Shown: positions 49,776 to 61,742, counted from the stretch's first letter. The stretch is DNA of 64,000 nt from Rhynochetos jubatus (GCA_027574665.1 CM050665.1:620001-684000); one strand, 5' to 3'. Notes: generated from the letters alone by a model not told the origin. A program made the numbers and translations.

Positions 49776-50614
49776 AGGAGCAATGTCAGTGCAGTGTCGT
49801 GCTGCTCTTGGCAGGCCTTTGCAATCCCAACTATCCCTGGACCTTGGCGCTTTCTCGTTCTCCAGACGCTAACCCTAGCCCTAACCCTAAGAATGGCAGG
49901 TCGCGGTTTCCGGTCACGCCCCCCCTGCGTTCTGGCCATGACAGCTGCGGTAGGAGCAATGTCAGTGCAGTGTCGTGCAGCTCTTGGCAGGCCTTTGCAA
50001 TCCCAACTATCCCTGGACCTGGGCGCTTTCTCGTTCTCCAGACGCTAACCCTAGCCCTAACCCTAAGAATGGCAGGTCGCGGTTTCCGGCCACGCCCCCC
50101 CTGCGTTCTGGCCATGACAGCTGCGGTAGGAGCAATGTCAGTGCAGTGTCGTGCAGCTCTAGGAAGGCCTTTGCAATCCCAACTATCCCTGGACCTGGGC
50201 GCTTTCTCGTTCTCCAGACGCTAACCCTAGCCCTAACCCTAAGAATGGCAGGTCGCGGTTTCCGGCCACGCCCCCCCTGCGTTCTGGCTATGACAGCTGC
50301 GGTAGGAGCAATGTCAGTGCAGTGTCGTGCAGCTCTTGACAGGCCTTTGCAATCCCAACTATCCCTGGACCTGGGCGCTTTCTCGTTCTCCAGACGCTAA
50401 CCCTAGCCCTAACCCTAATAATGGCAGGTTGCGGTTTCCGGCCACGCCCCCCCTGCGTTCTGGCCATGACAGCTGCGTTAGGAGCAATGTCAGTGCAGTG
50501 TCGTGCTGCTCTTGGCAGGCCTTTGCAATCCCAACTATCCCTGGACCTGGGCGCTTTCTCGTTCTCCAGACGCTAACCCTAGCCCTAACCCTAAGAATGG
50601 CAGGTCGCGGTTTC
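49776..50614. repeat. Family B duplication at offset 2,287, left copy
   Basis: Pairs with 52,063-52,901. Both show the series CCTTGGCGC, GGTCACGCC, AGCTCTTGGC, AGCTCTAGGA, AGCTCTTGAC and AATAATGGCAGGTTGCGG. I noticed one mismatch, CAATCCCAAC here against CAATGCCAAC near 52,639. The offset equals 13 units minus one base. Confidence 0.8.
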
Positions 50615-50729
50615 CCGCCACGCCCCCCCTGCGTTCTGGCCATGACAGCTGCGGTAGGAGCAATGTCAGTGCAGTGTCGTGCAGCTCTTGGCAGGCCTTT
50701 GCAATCCCAACTATCCCTGGACCTGGGCA

Positions 50730-52131
50730 CTTTCTCGTTCTCCAGACGCTAACCCTAGCCCTAACCCTAAGAATGGCAGGTCGCGGTTTCCGGCCACACC
50801 CCCCCTGCGTTCTGGCCATGACAGCTGCGGTAGGAGCAATGTCAGTGCAGTGTCGTGCAGCTCTAGGAAGGCCTTTGCAATCCCAACTATCACTGGACCT
50901 GGGCGCTTTCTCGTTCTCCAGACGCTAACCCTAGCCCTAACCCTAAGAATGGCAGGTCGCGGTTTCCGGCCACGCCCCCCCGCGTTCTGGCCATGACAGC
51001 TGCGGTAGGAGCAATGTCAGTGCAGTGTCGTGCTGCTCTTTGCAGGCCTTTGCAATGCCAACTATCCCTGGACCTGGGCGCTTTCTCGTTCTCCAGACGC
51101 TAACCCTAGCCCTAACCCTAAGAATGGCAGGTCGCGGTTTCCGGCCACGCCTCCTCTGCGTTCTGGCCATGACAGCTGCGGTAGGAGCAATGTCAGTGCA
51201 GTGTCGTGCAAATCTTGGCAGGCCTTTGCAATCCCAACTATCCCTGGACCTTGGCGCTTTCTCGTTCTCCAGACGCTAACCCTAGCCCTAACCCTAAGAA
51301 TGGCAGGTCGCGGTTTCCGGCCACGCCCCCCCTGCGTTCTGGCCATGACAGCTGCGGTAGGAGCAATGTCAGTGCAGTGTCGTGCAGCTCTTGGCAGGCC
51401 TTTGCAATCCCAACTATCCCTGGACCTGGGCGCTTTCTCGTTCTCCAGACGCTAACCCTAGCCCTAACCCTAAGAATGGCAGATCGCGGTTTCCGGCCAC
51501 GCCCCCCCTGCGTTCTGGCCATGACAGCTGCGGTAGGAGCAATGTCAGTGCAGTGTCGTGCTGCTCTTGGCAGGCCTTTGCAATCCCAACTATCCCTGGA
51601 CCTGGGCGCTTTCTCGTTCTCCAGACGCTAACCCTAGCCCTAACCCTAAGAATGGCAGGTCGCGGTTTCCGGCCACGCCCCCCCTGCGTTCTGGCTATGA
51701 CAGCTGCGGTAGGAGCAATGTCAGTGCAGTGTCGTGCTGCTCTTGGCAGGCCTTTGCAATCCCAACTATCCCTGGACCTTGGCGCTTTCTCGTTCTCCAG
51801 ACGCTAACCCTAGCCCTAACCCTAAGAATGGCAGGTCGCGGTTTCCGGTCACGCCCCCCCTGCGTTCTGGCCATGACAGCTGCGGTAGGAGCAATGTCAG
51901 TGCAGTGTCGTGCTGCTCTTTCCAGGCCTTTGCAATCCCAACTATCCCTGGACCTGGGCGCTTTCTCGTTCTCCAGACGCTAACCCTAGCCCTAACCCTA
52001 ATAATGGCAGGTTGCGGTTTCCGGCCACGCCCCCCCTGCGTTCTGGCCATGACAGCTGCGTTAGGAGCAATGTCAGTGCAGTGTCGTGCTGCTCTTGGCA
52101 GGCCTTTGCAATCCCAACTATCCCTGGACCT
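50730..52131. repeat. Family B duplication at offset 2,111, left copy (1.4 kb)
   Basis: Pairs with 52,841-54,242. By eye I found no mismatch over about 1.4 kb, including rare variants CCACACCCCC, CTATCACTGG, the 175-bp C-run form, CGCCTCCTCTGCG, CAAATCTTGGC, GGCAGATCGC and TGCTCTTTCC. The offset equals 12 units minus one base. Boundaries are set by CTGGGCACTT against CTGGGCGCTT on the left and CCTTGGCGC against CCTGGGCGC on the right. Confidence 0.85.
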
Positions 52132-52901
52132 TGGCGCTTTCTCGTTCTCCAGACGCTAACCCTAGCCCTAACCCTAAGAATGGCAGGTCGCGGTTTCCGG
52201 TCACGCCCCCCCTGCGTTCTGGCCATGACAGCTGCGGTAGGAGCAATGTCAGTGCAGTGTCGTGCAGCTCTTGGCAGGCCTTTGCAATCCCAACTATCCC
52301 TGGACCTGGGCGCTTTCTCGTTCTCCAGACGCTAACCCTAGCCCTAACCCTAAGAATGGCAGGTCGCGGTTTCCGGCCACGCCCCCCCTGCGTTCTGGCC
52401 ATGACAGCTGCGGTAGGAGCAATGTCAGTGCAGTGTCGTGCAGCTCTAGGAAGGCCTTTGCAATCCCAACTATCCCTGGACCTGGGCGCTTTCTCGTTCT
52501 CCAGACGCTAACCCTAGCCCTAACCCTAAGAATGGCAGGTCGCGGTTTCCGGCCACGCCCCCCCTGCGTTCTGGCTATGACAGCTGCGGTAGGAGCAATG
52601 TCAGTGCAGTGTCGTGCAGCTCTTGACAGGCCTTTGCAATGCCAACTATCCCTGGACCTGGGCGCTTTCTCGTTCTCCAGACGCTAACCCTAGCCCTAAC
52701 CCTAATAATGGCAGGTTGCGGTTTCCGGCCACGCCCCCCCTGCGTTCTGGCCATGACAGCTGCGTTAGGAGCAATGTCAGTGCAGTGTCGTGCTGCTCTT
52801 GGCAGGCCTTTGCAATCCCAACTATCCCTGGACCTGGGCGCTTTCTCGTTCTCCAGACGCTAACCCTAGCCCTAACCCTAAGAATGGCAGGTCGCGGTTT
52901 C
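52063..52901. repeat. Family B duplication at offset 2,287, right copy
   Basis: Counterpart of 49,776-50,614. It overlaps the ends of the offset-2,111 pair by about 60 bp on each side, so the breakpoints fall in conserved unit sequence and cannot be placed to the base. Confidence 0.78.
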
Positions 52902-54242
52902 CGGCCACACCCCCCCTGCGTTCTGGCCATGACAGCTGCGGTAGGAGCAATGTCAGTGCAGTGTCGTGCAGCTCTAGGAAGGCCTTTGCAATCCCAACTA
53001 TCACTGGACCTGGGCGCTTTCTCGTTCTCCAGACGCTAACCCTAGCCCTAACCCTAAGAATGGCAGGTCGCGGTTTCCGGCCACGCCCCCCCGCGTTCTG
53101 GCCATGACAGCTGCGGTAGGAGCAATGTCAGTGCAGTGTCGTGCTGCTCTTTGCAGGCCTTTGCAATGCCAACTATCCCTGGACCTGGGCGCTTTCTCGT
53201 TCTCCAGACGCTAACCCTAGCCCTAACCCTAAGAATGGCAGGTCGCGGTTTCCGGCCACGCCTCCTCTGCGTTCTGGCCATGACAGCTGCGGTAGGAGCA
53301 ATGTCAGTGCAGTGTCGTGCAAATCTTGGCAGGCCTTTGCAATCCCAACTATCCCTGGACCTTGGCGCTTTCTCGTTCTCCAGACGCTAACCCTAGCCCT
53401 AACCCTAAGAATGGCAGGTCGCGGTTTCCGGCCACGCCCCCCCTGCGTTCTGGCCATGACAGCTGCGGTAGGAGCAATGTCAGTGCAGTGTCGTGCAGCT
53501 CTTGGCAGGCCTTTGCAATCCCAACTATCCCTGGACCTGGGCGCTTTCTCGTTCTCCAGACGCTAACCCTAGCCCTAACCCTAAGAATGGCAGATCGCGG
53601 TTTCCGGCCACGCCCCCCCTGCGTTCTGGCCATGACAGCTGCGGTAGGAGCAATGTCAGTGCAGTGTCGTGCTGCTCTTGGCAGGCCTTTGCAATCCCAA
53701 CTATCCCTGGACCTGGGCGCTTTCTCGTTCTCCAGACGCTAACCCTAGCCCTAACCCTAAGAATGGCAGGTCGCGGTTTCCGGCCACGCCCCCCCTGCGT
53801 TCTGGCTATGACAGCTGCGGTAGGAGCAATGTCAGTGCAGTGTCGTGCTGCTCTTGGCAGGCCTTTGCAATCCCAACTATCCCTGGACCTTGGCGCTTTC
53901 TCGTTCTCCAGACGCTAACCCTAGCCCTAACCCTAAGAATGGCAGGTCGCGGTTTCCGGTCACGCCCCCCCTGCGTTCTGGCCATGACAGCTGCGGTAGG
54001 AGCAATGTCAGTGCAGTGTCGTGCTGCTCTTTCCAGGCCTTTGCAATCCCAACTATCCCTGGACCTGGGCGCTTTCTCGTTCTCCAGACGCTAACCCTAG
54101 CCCTAACCCTAATAATGGCAGGTTGCGGTTTCCGGCCACGCCCCCCCTGCGTTCTGGCCATGACAGCTGCGTTAGGAGCAATGTCAGTGCAGTGTCGTGC
54201 TGCTCTTGGCAGGCCTTTGCAATCCCAACTATCCCTGGACCT
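52841..54242. repeat. Family B duplication at offset 2,111, right copy
   Basis: Counterpart of 50,730-52,131. Sequence flanking it on the left matches a different place (offset 2,287 pair), and sequence after it at 54,197 onward matches 50,503 onward at offset 3,694. This stretch is therefore a mosaic of at least three copying events. Confidence 0.83.
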
Positions 54243-54566
54243 GGGCGCTTTCTCGTTCTCCAGACGCTAACCCTAGCCCTAACCCTAAGAATGGCAGGTC
54301 GCGGTTTCCCGCCACGCCCCCCCTGCGTTCTGGCCATGACAGCTGCGGTAGGAGCAATGTCAGTGCAGTGTCGTGCAGCTCTTGGCAGGCCTTTGCAATC
54401 CCAACTATCCCTGGACCTGGGCACTTTCTCGTTCTCCAGACGCTAACCCTAGCCCTAACCCTAAGAATGGCAGGTCGCGGTTTCCGGCCACACCCCCCCT
54501 GCGTTCTGGCCATGACAGCTGCGGTAGGAGCAATGTCAGTGCAGTGTCGTGCTGCTCTTTCCAGGC

Positions 54567-55250
54567 CTTTGCAATCCCAACTATCACTGGACCTGGGCGC
54601 TTTCTCGTTCTCCAGACGCTAACCCTAGCCCTAACCCTAAGAATGGCAGGTCGCGGTTTCCGGCCACGCCCCCCCGCGTTCTGGCCATGACAGCTGCGGT
54701 AGGAGCAATGTCAGTGCAGTGTCGTGCTGCTCTTTGCAGGCCTTTGCAATGCCAACTATCCCTGGACCTGGGCGCTTTCTCGTTCTCCAGACGCTAACCC
54801 TAGCCCTAACCCTAAGAATGGCAGGTCGCGGTTTCCGGCCACGCCTCCTCTGCGTTCTGGCCATGACAGCTGCGGTAGGAGCAATGTCAGTGCAGTGTCG
54901 TGCAAATCTTGGCAGGACTTTGCAATCCCAACTATCCCTGGACCTTGGCGCTTTCTCGTTCTCCAGACGCTAACCCTAGCCCTAACCCTAAGAATGGCAG
55001 GTCGCGGTTTCCGGCCACGCCCCCCCTGCGTTCTGGCCATGACAGCTGCGGTAGGAGCAATGTCAGTGCAGTGTCGTGCAGCTCTTGGCAGGCCTTTGCA
55101 ATCCCAACTATCCCTGGACGTGGGCGCTTTCTCGTTCTCCAGACGCTAACCCTAGCCCTAACTCTAAGAATGGCAGATCGCGGTTTCCGGCCACGCCCCC
55201 CCTGCGTTCTGGCCATGACAGCTGCGGTAGGAGCAATGTCAGTGCAGTGT
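54567..55250. repeat. Partial third copy of the B1 higher-order repeat (offset 1,583 from 52,984)
   Basis: Matches about 52,984-53,667 at offset 1,583, equal to nine units minus one base. It shares CTATCACTGG, the 175-bp C-run form, TGCTCTTTGC, CGCCTCCTCTGCG and CAAATCTTGG. Private changes are GGCAGGACTTTG (54,915), CTGGACGTGGG (55,118) and CTAACTCTAAG (55,160). It lies against the junction back to family A. Confidence 0.78.
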
Positions 55251-55352
55251 CGTGCAGCTCTAGAAAGGCCTTTGCAATCCCAACTATCCCTGGACCTGGG
55301 CGCTTTCTCGTTCTCCAGACGCTAACCCTAGCCCTAACCCTAAGAATGGCAG

Positions 55353-55372
55353 GTCGTGGTTTCCGGCCACGG
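55353..55372. other. Junction family B back to family A
   Basis: GAATGGCAGGTCG is family B; GTGGTTTCCGGCCACGGCC with GGCTAGGAAAGC is family A. The exchange is within the CpG box, where both families read nearly the same, and unit register is kept. The T in CGTGG is a common family A variant, so the switch probably lies just before it. Confidence 0.85.
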
Positions 55373-58073
55373 CCCCCCCGGGGTTCTGGCTAGGAAAGCT
55401 GGGGAAGGAGCCATGTCTGTGCAGTGTCGTGCTCCTCTTGGCAGGCCTTTGCAATCCCAATTATCCCTGGAGCTGTGGGCTTTCTGGTTCTCCGGACCCT
55501 AACCCTAACCCTAGAAGTTGCCGACCGCGGTTTCCGGCCACGGCCCCCCCTGGGTTCTGGCTAGGAAAGCAGGGGAAGGAGCCATGTCTGTGCAGTGTCG
55601 TGCTCCTCTTGGCAGGCCTTTGCAATCCCAATTACCCCTGGAGCTGTGGGCTTTCTGGTTCTCCGGACCCTAACCCTAACCCTAACCCTAGAAGTTGCCG
55701 ACCGCGGTTTCCGGCCACGGCCCCCCCTGGGTTCTGGCTAGGAAAGCTGGGGAAGGAGCCATGTCGGAGCAGTGTCGTGCTCCTCTTGGCAGGCCTTTGC
55801 AATCCCAATTATCCCTGGAGCTGTGGGCTTTCTGGTTCTCCGGACCCTAACCCTAACCCTAACCCTAGAAGTTGCCGACCGCGGTTTCTGGGCACGGCCC
55901 CCCCTGGGTTCTGGCTAGGAAAACTGGGGAAGGAGCCATGTCGGTGCAGTGTCGTGCTCCTCTTGGCAGGCCTTTGCAATCCCAATTATCCCTGGAGCTG
56001 TGGGCTTTCTGGTTCTCCGGACCCTAACCCTAACCCTAACCCTAGAAGTTGCCGACCGCGGTTTCCGGCCACGGCCCCCCCCGGGTTCTGGCTAGGAAAG
56101 CTGGGGAAGGAGCCATGTCTGTGCAGTGTCGTGCTCCTCTTGGCAGGCCTTTGCAATCCCAATTATCCCTGGAGCTGTGGGCTTTCTGGTTCTCCAGACC
56201 CTAACCCTAACCCTAACCCTAGAAGTTGCCGACCGCGGTTTCCGGCCACGGCCCCCCCTGGGTTCTGGCTAGGAAAGCAGGTGAAGGAGCCATGTCTGTG
56301 CAGTGTCGTGCTCCTCTTGGCGGGCCTTTGCAATCCCAATTATCCCTGGAGCTGTGGGCTTTCTGGTTCTCCGGACCCTAACCCTAACCCTAGAAGTTGC
56401 CGACCGCGGTTTCCGGCCACGGCCCCCCCCGGGTTCTGGCTAGGAAAGCAGGGGAAGGAGCCATATCTGTGCAGTGTCGTGCTCCTCTTGGCAGGCCTTT
56501 GCAATCCCAATTATCCCTGGAGCTGTGGGCTTTCTGGTTCTCCGGACCCTAACCCTAACCCTAGAAGTTGCCGACCGCGGTTTCCGGCCACGGCCCCCCC
56601 TGGGTTCTGGCTAGGAAAGCAGGTGAAGGAGCCATGTCGGTGCAGTGTCGTGCTCCTCTTGGCAGGCCTTTGCAATCCCAATTATCCCTGGAGCTGTGGG
56701 CTTTCTGGTTCTCCGGACCCTAACCCTAACCCTAACCCTAGAAGTTGCCGACCACGGTTTCCGGCCACGGCCCCCCCTGGGTTCTGGCTAGGAAAGCTGG
56801 GGAGGGAGCCATGTCGGTGCAGTGTCGTGCTCCTCTTGGCAGGCCTTTGCAATCCCAATTATCCCTGGAGCTGTGGGCTTTCTGGTTCTCCGGACCCTAA
56901 CCCTAACCCTAGAAGTTGCCGACCACGGTTTCCGGCCACGGCCCCCCCCGGGTTCTGGCTAGGAAAGCAGGGGAAGGAGCCATGTCTGTGCAGCGTCGTG
57001 CTCCTCTTGGCAGGCCTTTGCAATCCCAATTATCCCTGGAGCTGTGGGCTTTCTGGTTCTCCGGACCCTAACCCTAACCCTAGAAGTTGCCGACCGCGGT
57101 TTCCGGCCACGGCCCCCCCGGGGTTCTGGCTAGGAAAGCAGGGGAAGGAGCCATGTCGGTGCAGTGTCGTGCTCCTCTTGGCAGGCCTTTGCAATCCCAA
57201 TTATCCCTGGAGCTGTGGGCTTTCTGGTTCTCCGGACCCTAACCCTAACCCTAACCCTAGAAGTTGCCGACCGTGGATTCCGGCCACGGCCCCCCCTGGG
57301 TTCTGGCTAGGAAAGCAGGGGAAGGAGCCATGTCTGTGCAGTGTTGTGCTCCTCTTGGCAGGCCTTTGCAATCCCAATTATCCCTGGAGCTGTGGGCTTT
57401 CTGGTTCTCCGGATCCTAACCCTAACCCTAGAAGTTGCCGACCGCGGTTTCCGGCCACGGCCCCCCCTGGGTTCTGGCTAGGAAAGCAGGGGAAGGAGCC
57501 ATGTCTGTGCAGTGTCGTGCTCCTCTTGGCAGGCCTTTGCAATCCCAATTATCCCTGGAGCTGTGGGCTTTCTGGTTCTCCGGACCCTAACCCTAACCCT
57601 AACCCTAGAAGTTGCCGACCACGGTTTCCGGCCACGGCCCCCCCTGGGTTCTGGCTAGGAAAGCAGGGGAAGGAGCCATGTCTGTGCAGTGTCGTGCTCC
57701 TCTTGGCAGGCCTTTGCAATCCCAATTATCCCTGGAGCTGTGGGCTTTCTGGTTCTCCGGACCCTAACCCTAACCCTAACCCTAGAAGTTGCCGACCGCG
57801 GTTTCCGGCCACGGCCCCCCCTGGGTTCTGGCTAGGAAAGCAGGGGAAGGAGCCATGTCTGTGCAGTGTCGTGCTCCTCTTGGCAGGCCTTTGCAATCCC
57901 AATTATCCCTGGAGCTGTGGGCTTTCTGGTTCTCCGGACCCTAACCCTAAACCTAGAAGTTGCCGACCGCGGTTTCCGGCCACGGCCCCCCCTGGTTTCT
58001 GGCTAGGAAAGCAGGGGAAGGAGACATGTCTGTGCAGTGTCGTGCTCCTCTTGGCAGGCCTTTGCAATCCCAA
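55356..58073. repeat. Family A island inside family B (A2)
   Basis: About 15 family A units. Seven of the 15 complete blocks are the 171-bp class, the highest share in the window, and none is 183 bp. It carries the same right-zone variants as A1: CCATATCTG (56,462), CAATTACCCC (55,634), CTCCAGACCC (about 56,194), GCAGGTGAAGG and CCGACCACGG. One unit has CTGGGCACGG (55,888), a likely precursor of CTGGGCATGG at 36-38 kb. The last block reads CCCTAAACCTAG. The island therefore derives from the right part of A1 or a close relative of it. Confidence 0.95.
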
Positions 58074-58074
58074 C
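58050..58074. other. Junction family A to family B (second)
   Basis: GTGCTCCTC is family A; CAACTATCCCTGGACCTGGGG is family B. The exchange lies in TTGGCAGGCCTTTGCAATCC, common to both. The first B unit then has GCTGAGTTAGG and CAGTGACGTGC, which are private changes. Confidence 0.87.
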
Positions 58075-61000
58075 TATCCCTGGACCTGGGGGCTTTCTCG
58101 TTCTCCAGACGCTAACCCTAGCCCTAACCCTAAGAATGGCAGGTCGCGGTTTCCGGCCACGCCCCCCCTGCGTTCTGGCTATGACAGCTGAGTTAGGAGC
58201 AATGTCAGTGCAGTGACGTGCAGCTCTTTGCAGGCCTTTGCAATCCCAACTATCCCTGGACCTGGGGGCTTTCTCGTTCTCCAGACGCTAACCCTAGCCC
58301 TAACCCTAAGAATGGCAGGTCGCGGATTCCGGCCACGCCCCCCCTGCGTTCTGGCCATGACAGCTGCGTTAGGAGCAATGTCAGTGCAGTGTCGTGCTGC
58401 TCTTGGCAGGCCTTTGCAATCCCAACTATCCCTGGACCTGGGCGCTTTCTCGTTCTCCAGACACTAACCCTAGCCCTAACCCTAAGAATGGCAGGTCGCG
58501 GTTTCCCGCCACGCCCCCCCTGCGTTCTGGCCATGACAGCTGCGGTAGGAGCAATGTCAGTGCAGTGTCGTGCAGCTCTAGGAAGGCCTTTGCAATCCCA
58601 ACTATCACTGGACCTGGGCGCTTTCTCGTTCTCCAGACGCTAACCCTAGCCCTAACCCTAAGAATGGCAGGTCGCGGTTTCCGGCCACGCCCCCCCGCGT
58701 TCTGGCCATGACAGCTGCGGTAGGAGCAATGTCAGTGCAGTGTCGTGCTGCTGTGTGCAGGCCTTTGCAATGCCAACTATCCCTGGACCTGGGCCCTTTC
58801 TCGTTCTCCAGACGCTAACCCTAGCCCTAACCCTAAGAATGGCAGGTCGCGGTTTCTGGCCACGCCCCCCCTGCGTTCTGGCCATGACAGCTGCGTTAGG
58901 AGCAATGTCAGTGAAGTGTCGTGCTGCTCATGGCAGGCCTTTGCAATCCCAACTATCCCTGCACCTGGGCGCTTTCTCGTTCTCCAGACGCTAACCCTAG
59001 CCCTAACCCTAAGAATGGCAGATGGCGGTTTCCGGCCACGCCCCCCCTGCGTTCTGGCCATGACAGCTGCGGTAGGAGCAATGTCAGTGCAGTGTCGTGC
59101 TGCTCTTGGCAGGCCTTTGCAATCCCAACTATCCCTGGACCTTGGCGCTTTCTCGTTCTCCAGACGCTAACCCTAGCCCTAACCCTAAGAATGGCAGGTC
59201 GCGGTTTCCGGTCACGCCCCCCCTGCGTTCTGGCCATGACCGCTGCGGTAGGAGCAATGTCAGTGCAGTGTCGTGCAGCTCTTGGCAGGCCTTTGCAATC
59301 CCAACTATCCCTGGACCTGGGCGCTTTCTCGTTCTCCAGACGCTAACCCTAGCCCTAACCCTAAGAATGGCAGGTCGCGGTTTCCGGCCACACCCCCCCT
59401 GCGTTCTGGCCATGACAGCTGCGGTAGGAGCAATGTCAGTGCAGTGTCGTGCAGCTCTAGGAAGGCCTTTGCAATCCCAACTATCACTGGACCTGGGCGC
59501 TTTCTCGTTCTCCAGACGCTAACCCTAGCCCTAACCCTAAGAATGGCAGGTCGCGGTTTCCGGCCACGCCCCCCCGCGTTCTGGCCATGACAGCTGCGGT
59601 CGGAGCAATGTCAGTGCAGTGTCGTGCTGCTCTTTCCAGGCCTTTGCAATGCCAACTATCCCTGGACCTGGGCGCTTTCTCGTTCTCCAGACGCTAACCC
59701 TAGCCCTAACCCTAAGAATGGCAGGTCGCGGTTTCCGGCCACGCCTCCTCTGCGTTCTGGCCATGACAGCTGCGGTAGGAGCAATGTCAGTGCAGTGTCG
59801 TGCAAATCTTGGCAGGCCTTTGCAATCCCAACTATCCCTGGACCTTGGCGCTTTCTCGTTCTCCAGACGCTAACCCTAGCCCTAACCCTAAGAATGGCAG
59901 GTCGCGGTTTCCGGCCACGCCCCCCCTGCGTTCTGGCCATGACAGCTGCGGTAGGAGCAATGTCAGTGCAGTGTCGTGCAGCTCTTGGCAGGCCTTTGCA
60001 ATCCCAACTATCCCTGGACCTTGGCGCTTTCTCGTTCTCCAGACGCTAACCCTAGCCCTAACCCTAAGAATGGCAGGTCGCGGTTTCCGGCCACGCCCCC
60101 CCTGCGTTCTGGCCATGACAGCTGCGGTAGGAGCAATGTCAGTGCAGTGTCGTGCAGCTCTTGGCAGGCCTTTGCAATGCCAACTATCCCTGGACCTGGG
60201 CGCTTTCTCGTTCTCCAGACGCTAACCCTAGCCCTAACCCTAAGAATGGCAGGTCGCGGTTTCCGGCCACGCCCCCCCTGCGTTCTGGCCATGACAGCTG
60301 CGGTAGGAGCAATGTCAGTGCAGTGTCGTGCAGCTCTTGGCAGGCCTTTGCAATGCCAACTATCCCTGGACCTGGGCGCTTTCTCGTTCTCCAGACGCTA
60401 ACCCTAGCCCTAACCCTAAGAATGGCAGGTCGCGGTTTCCGGCCACGCCCCCCCTGCGTTCTGGCTATGACAGCTGCGGTAGGAGCAATGTCAGTGCAGT
60501 GTCGTGCAGCTCTTGACAGGCCTTTGCAATGCCAACTATCCCTGGACCTGGGCGCTTTCTCGTTCTCCAGACGCTAACCCTAGCCCTAACCCTAAGAATG
60601 GCAGGTCGCGGTTTCCGGCCACGCCCCCCCGCGTTCTGGCCATGACAGCTGCGGTAGAAGCAATGCCAGTGCAGTGTCGTGCTGCTCTTTCCAGGCCTTT
60701 GCAATGCCAACTATCCCTGGACCTGGGGGCTTTCTCGTTCTCCAGACGCTAACCCTAGCCCTAACCCTAAGAATGGCAGGTCGCGGTTTCCGGCCACGCC
60801 TCCTCTGTGTTCTGGCCATGACAGCTGCGGTAGGAGCAATGTCAGTGCAGTGTCGTGCAACTCTTGGCAGGCCTTTGCAATGCCAACTATCCCTGGACCT
60901 GGGCGCTTTCTCGTTCTCCAGACGCTAACCCTAGCCCTAACCCTAAGAATGGCAGATCGCGGTTTCCGGCCACGCCCCCCCTGCGTTCTGGCCATGACAG

Positions 61001-61334
61001 CTGCGGTAGGAGCAATGTCAGTGCAGTGTCGTGCTGCTCTTGGCAGGCCTTTGCAATCCCAACTATCCCTGTACCTGGGCGCTTTCTCGTTCTCCAGACG
61101 CTAACCCTAGCCCTAACCCTAAGAATGGCAGGTCGCGGTTTCCAGCCACGCCCCCCCTGCGTTCTGGCCATGACAGCTGCTGAAGGAGCAATGTCAGTGC
61201 AGTGTCGTGCAGCTCTTGGCAGGCCTTTGCAATCCCAACTATCCCTGGACCTGGGCGCTTTCTGATTCTCCAGACGCTAACCCTAGCCCTAACCCTAAGA
61301 ATGGCAGGTCGCGGTTTCCGGCCACGCCCCCCCA

Positions 61335-61742
61335 CGTTCTGGCCATGACAGCTGCGGTAGGAGCAATGTCAGTGCAGTGTCGTGCAGCTCTAGGAAGGCC
61401 TTTGCAATCCCAACTATCCCTGGACCTGGGCGCTTTCTCGTTCTCCAGACGCTAACCCTAGCCCTAACCCTAAGAATGGCAGGTCGCGGTTTCCGGCCAC
61501 GCCCCCCCTGCGTTCTGGCTATGACAGCTGCGGTAGGAGCAATGTCAGTGCAGTGTCGTGCAGCTCTTGACAGGCCTTTGCAATGCCAACTATCACTGGA
61601 CCTGGGCGCTTTCTCGTTCTCCAGACGCTAACCCTAGCCCTAACCCTAAGAATGGCAGGTCGCGGTTTCCGGCCACGCCCCCCCGCGTTCTGGCCATGAC
61701 AGCTGCGGTAGGAGCAATGTCAGTGCAGTGTCGTGCTGCTCT
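61335..61742. repeat. Family B duplication at offset 1,227, left copy
   Basis: Pairs with 62,562-62,969. Both show AGCTCTAGGA, GGCTATGACAG, AGCTCTTGACAGG, CAATGCCAACTATCACTGG and a 175-bp C-run form in that order. A related series occurs at 60.2-60.7 kb. Edges are approximate. Confidence 0.72.

Larger units (their letters stand above)
49452..55355. repeat. Family B satellite array, first block (B1)
   Basis: About 33-34 units in the same orientation as family A, modal length 176 bp, with 175-bp units where CCCCCCCTGCG is CCCCCCCGCG. Diagnostic sequences are TCTCGTTCTCCAGACGC, AAGAATGGCAG[G/A]TCGCGG, CCACGCCCCCCC, GGCCATGACAGCTGCGG, GGAGCAATGTCAGTGCAG and CAACTATCCCTGGACCTGGG. The telomeric block is fixed as GCTAACCCTAGCC plus CTAACCCTAA, so only three intact CCC runs remain. 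Because 176 is not a multiple of three, no long frame stays open. Subtypes are set by the segment after GTCGTGC: TGCTCTTGGC, AGCTCTTGGC, AGCTCTAGGA, TGCTCTTTGC, TGCTCTTTCC, AAATCTTGGC and AGCTCTTGAC. Confidence 0.97.

Noticed and set aside
124-49872. Long + strand open frames of 439-2,501 codons as repeat-rich structural proteins
   Set aside because: They are one unbroken frame of a 3n satellite. They end at random stops or 1-2 bp length changes, have no start context, and variation between units is not biased to silent sites. The same unit at 176 bp (family B) gives no long frame.
49437-58074. Family A island as an inserted mobile element
   Set aside because: There are no terminal repeats, target-site duplication or coding sequence; both edges keep unit register and lie in shared sequence.
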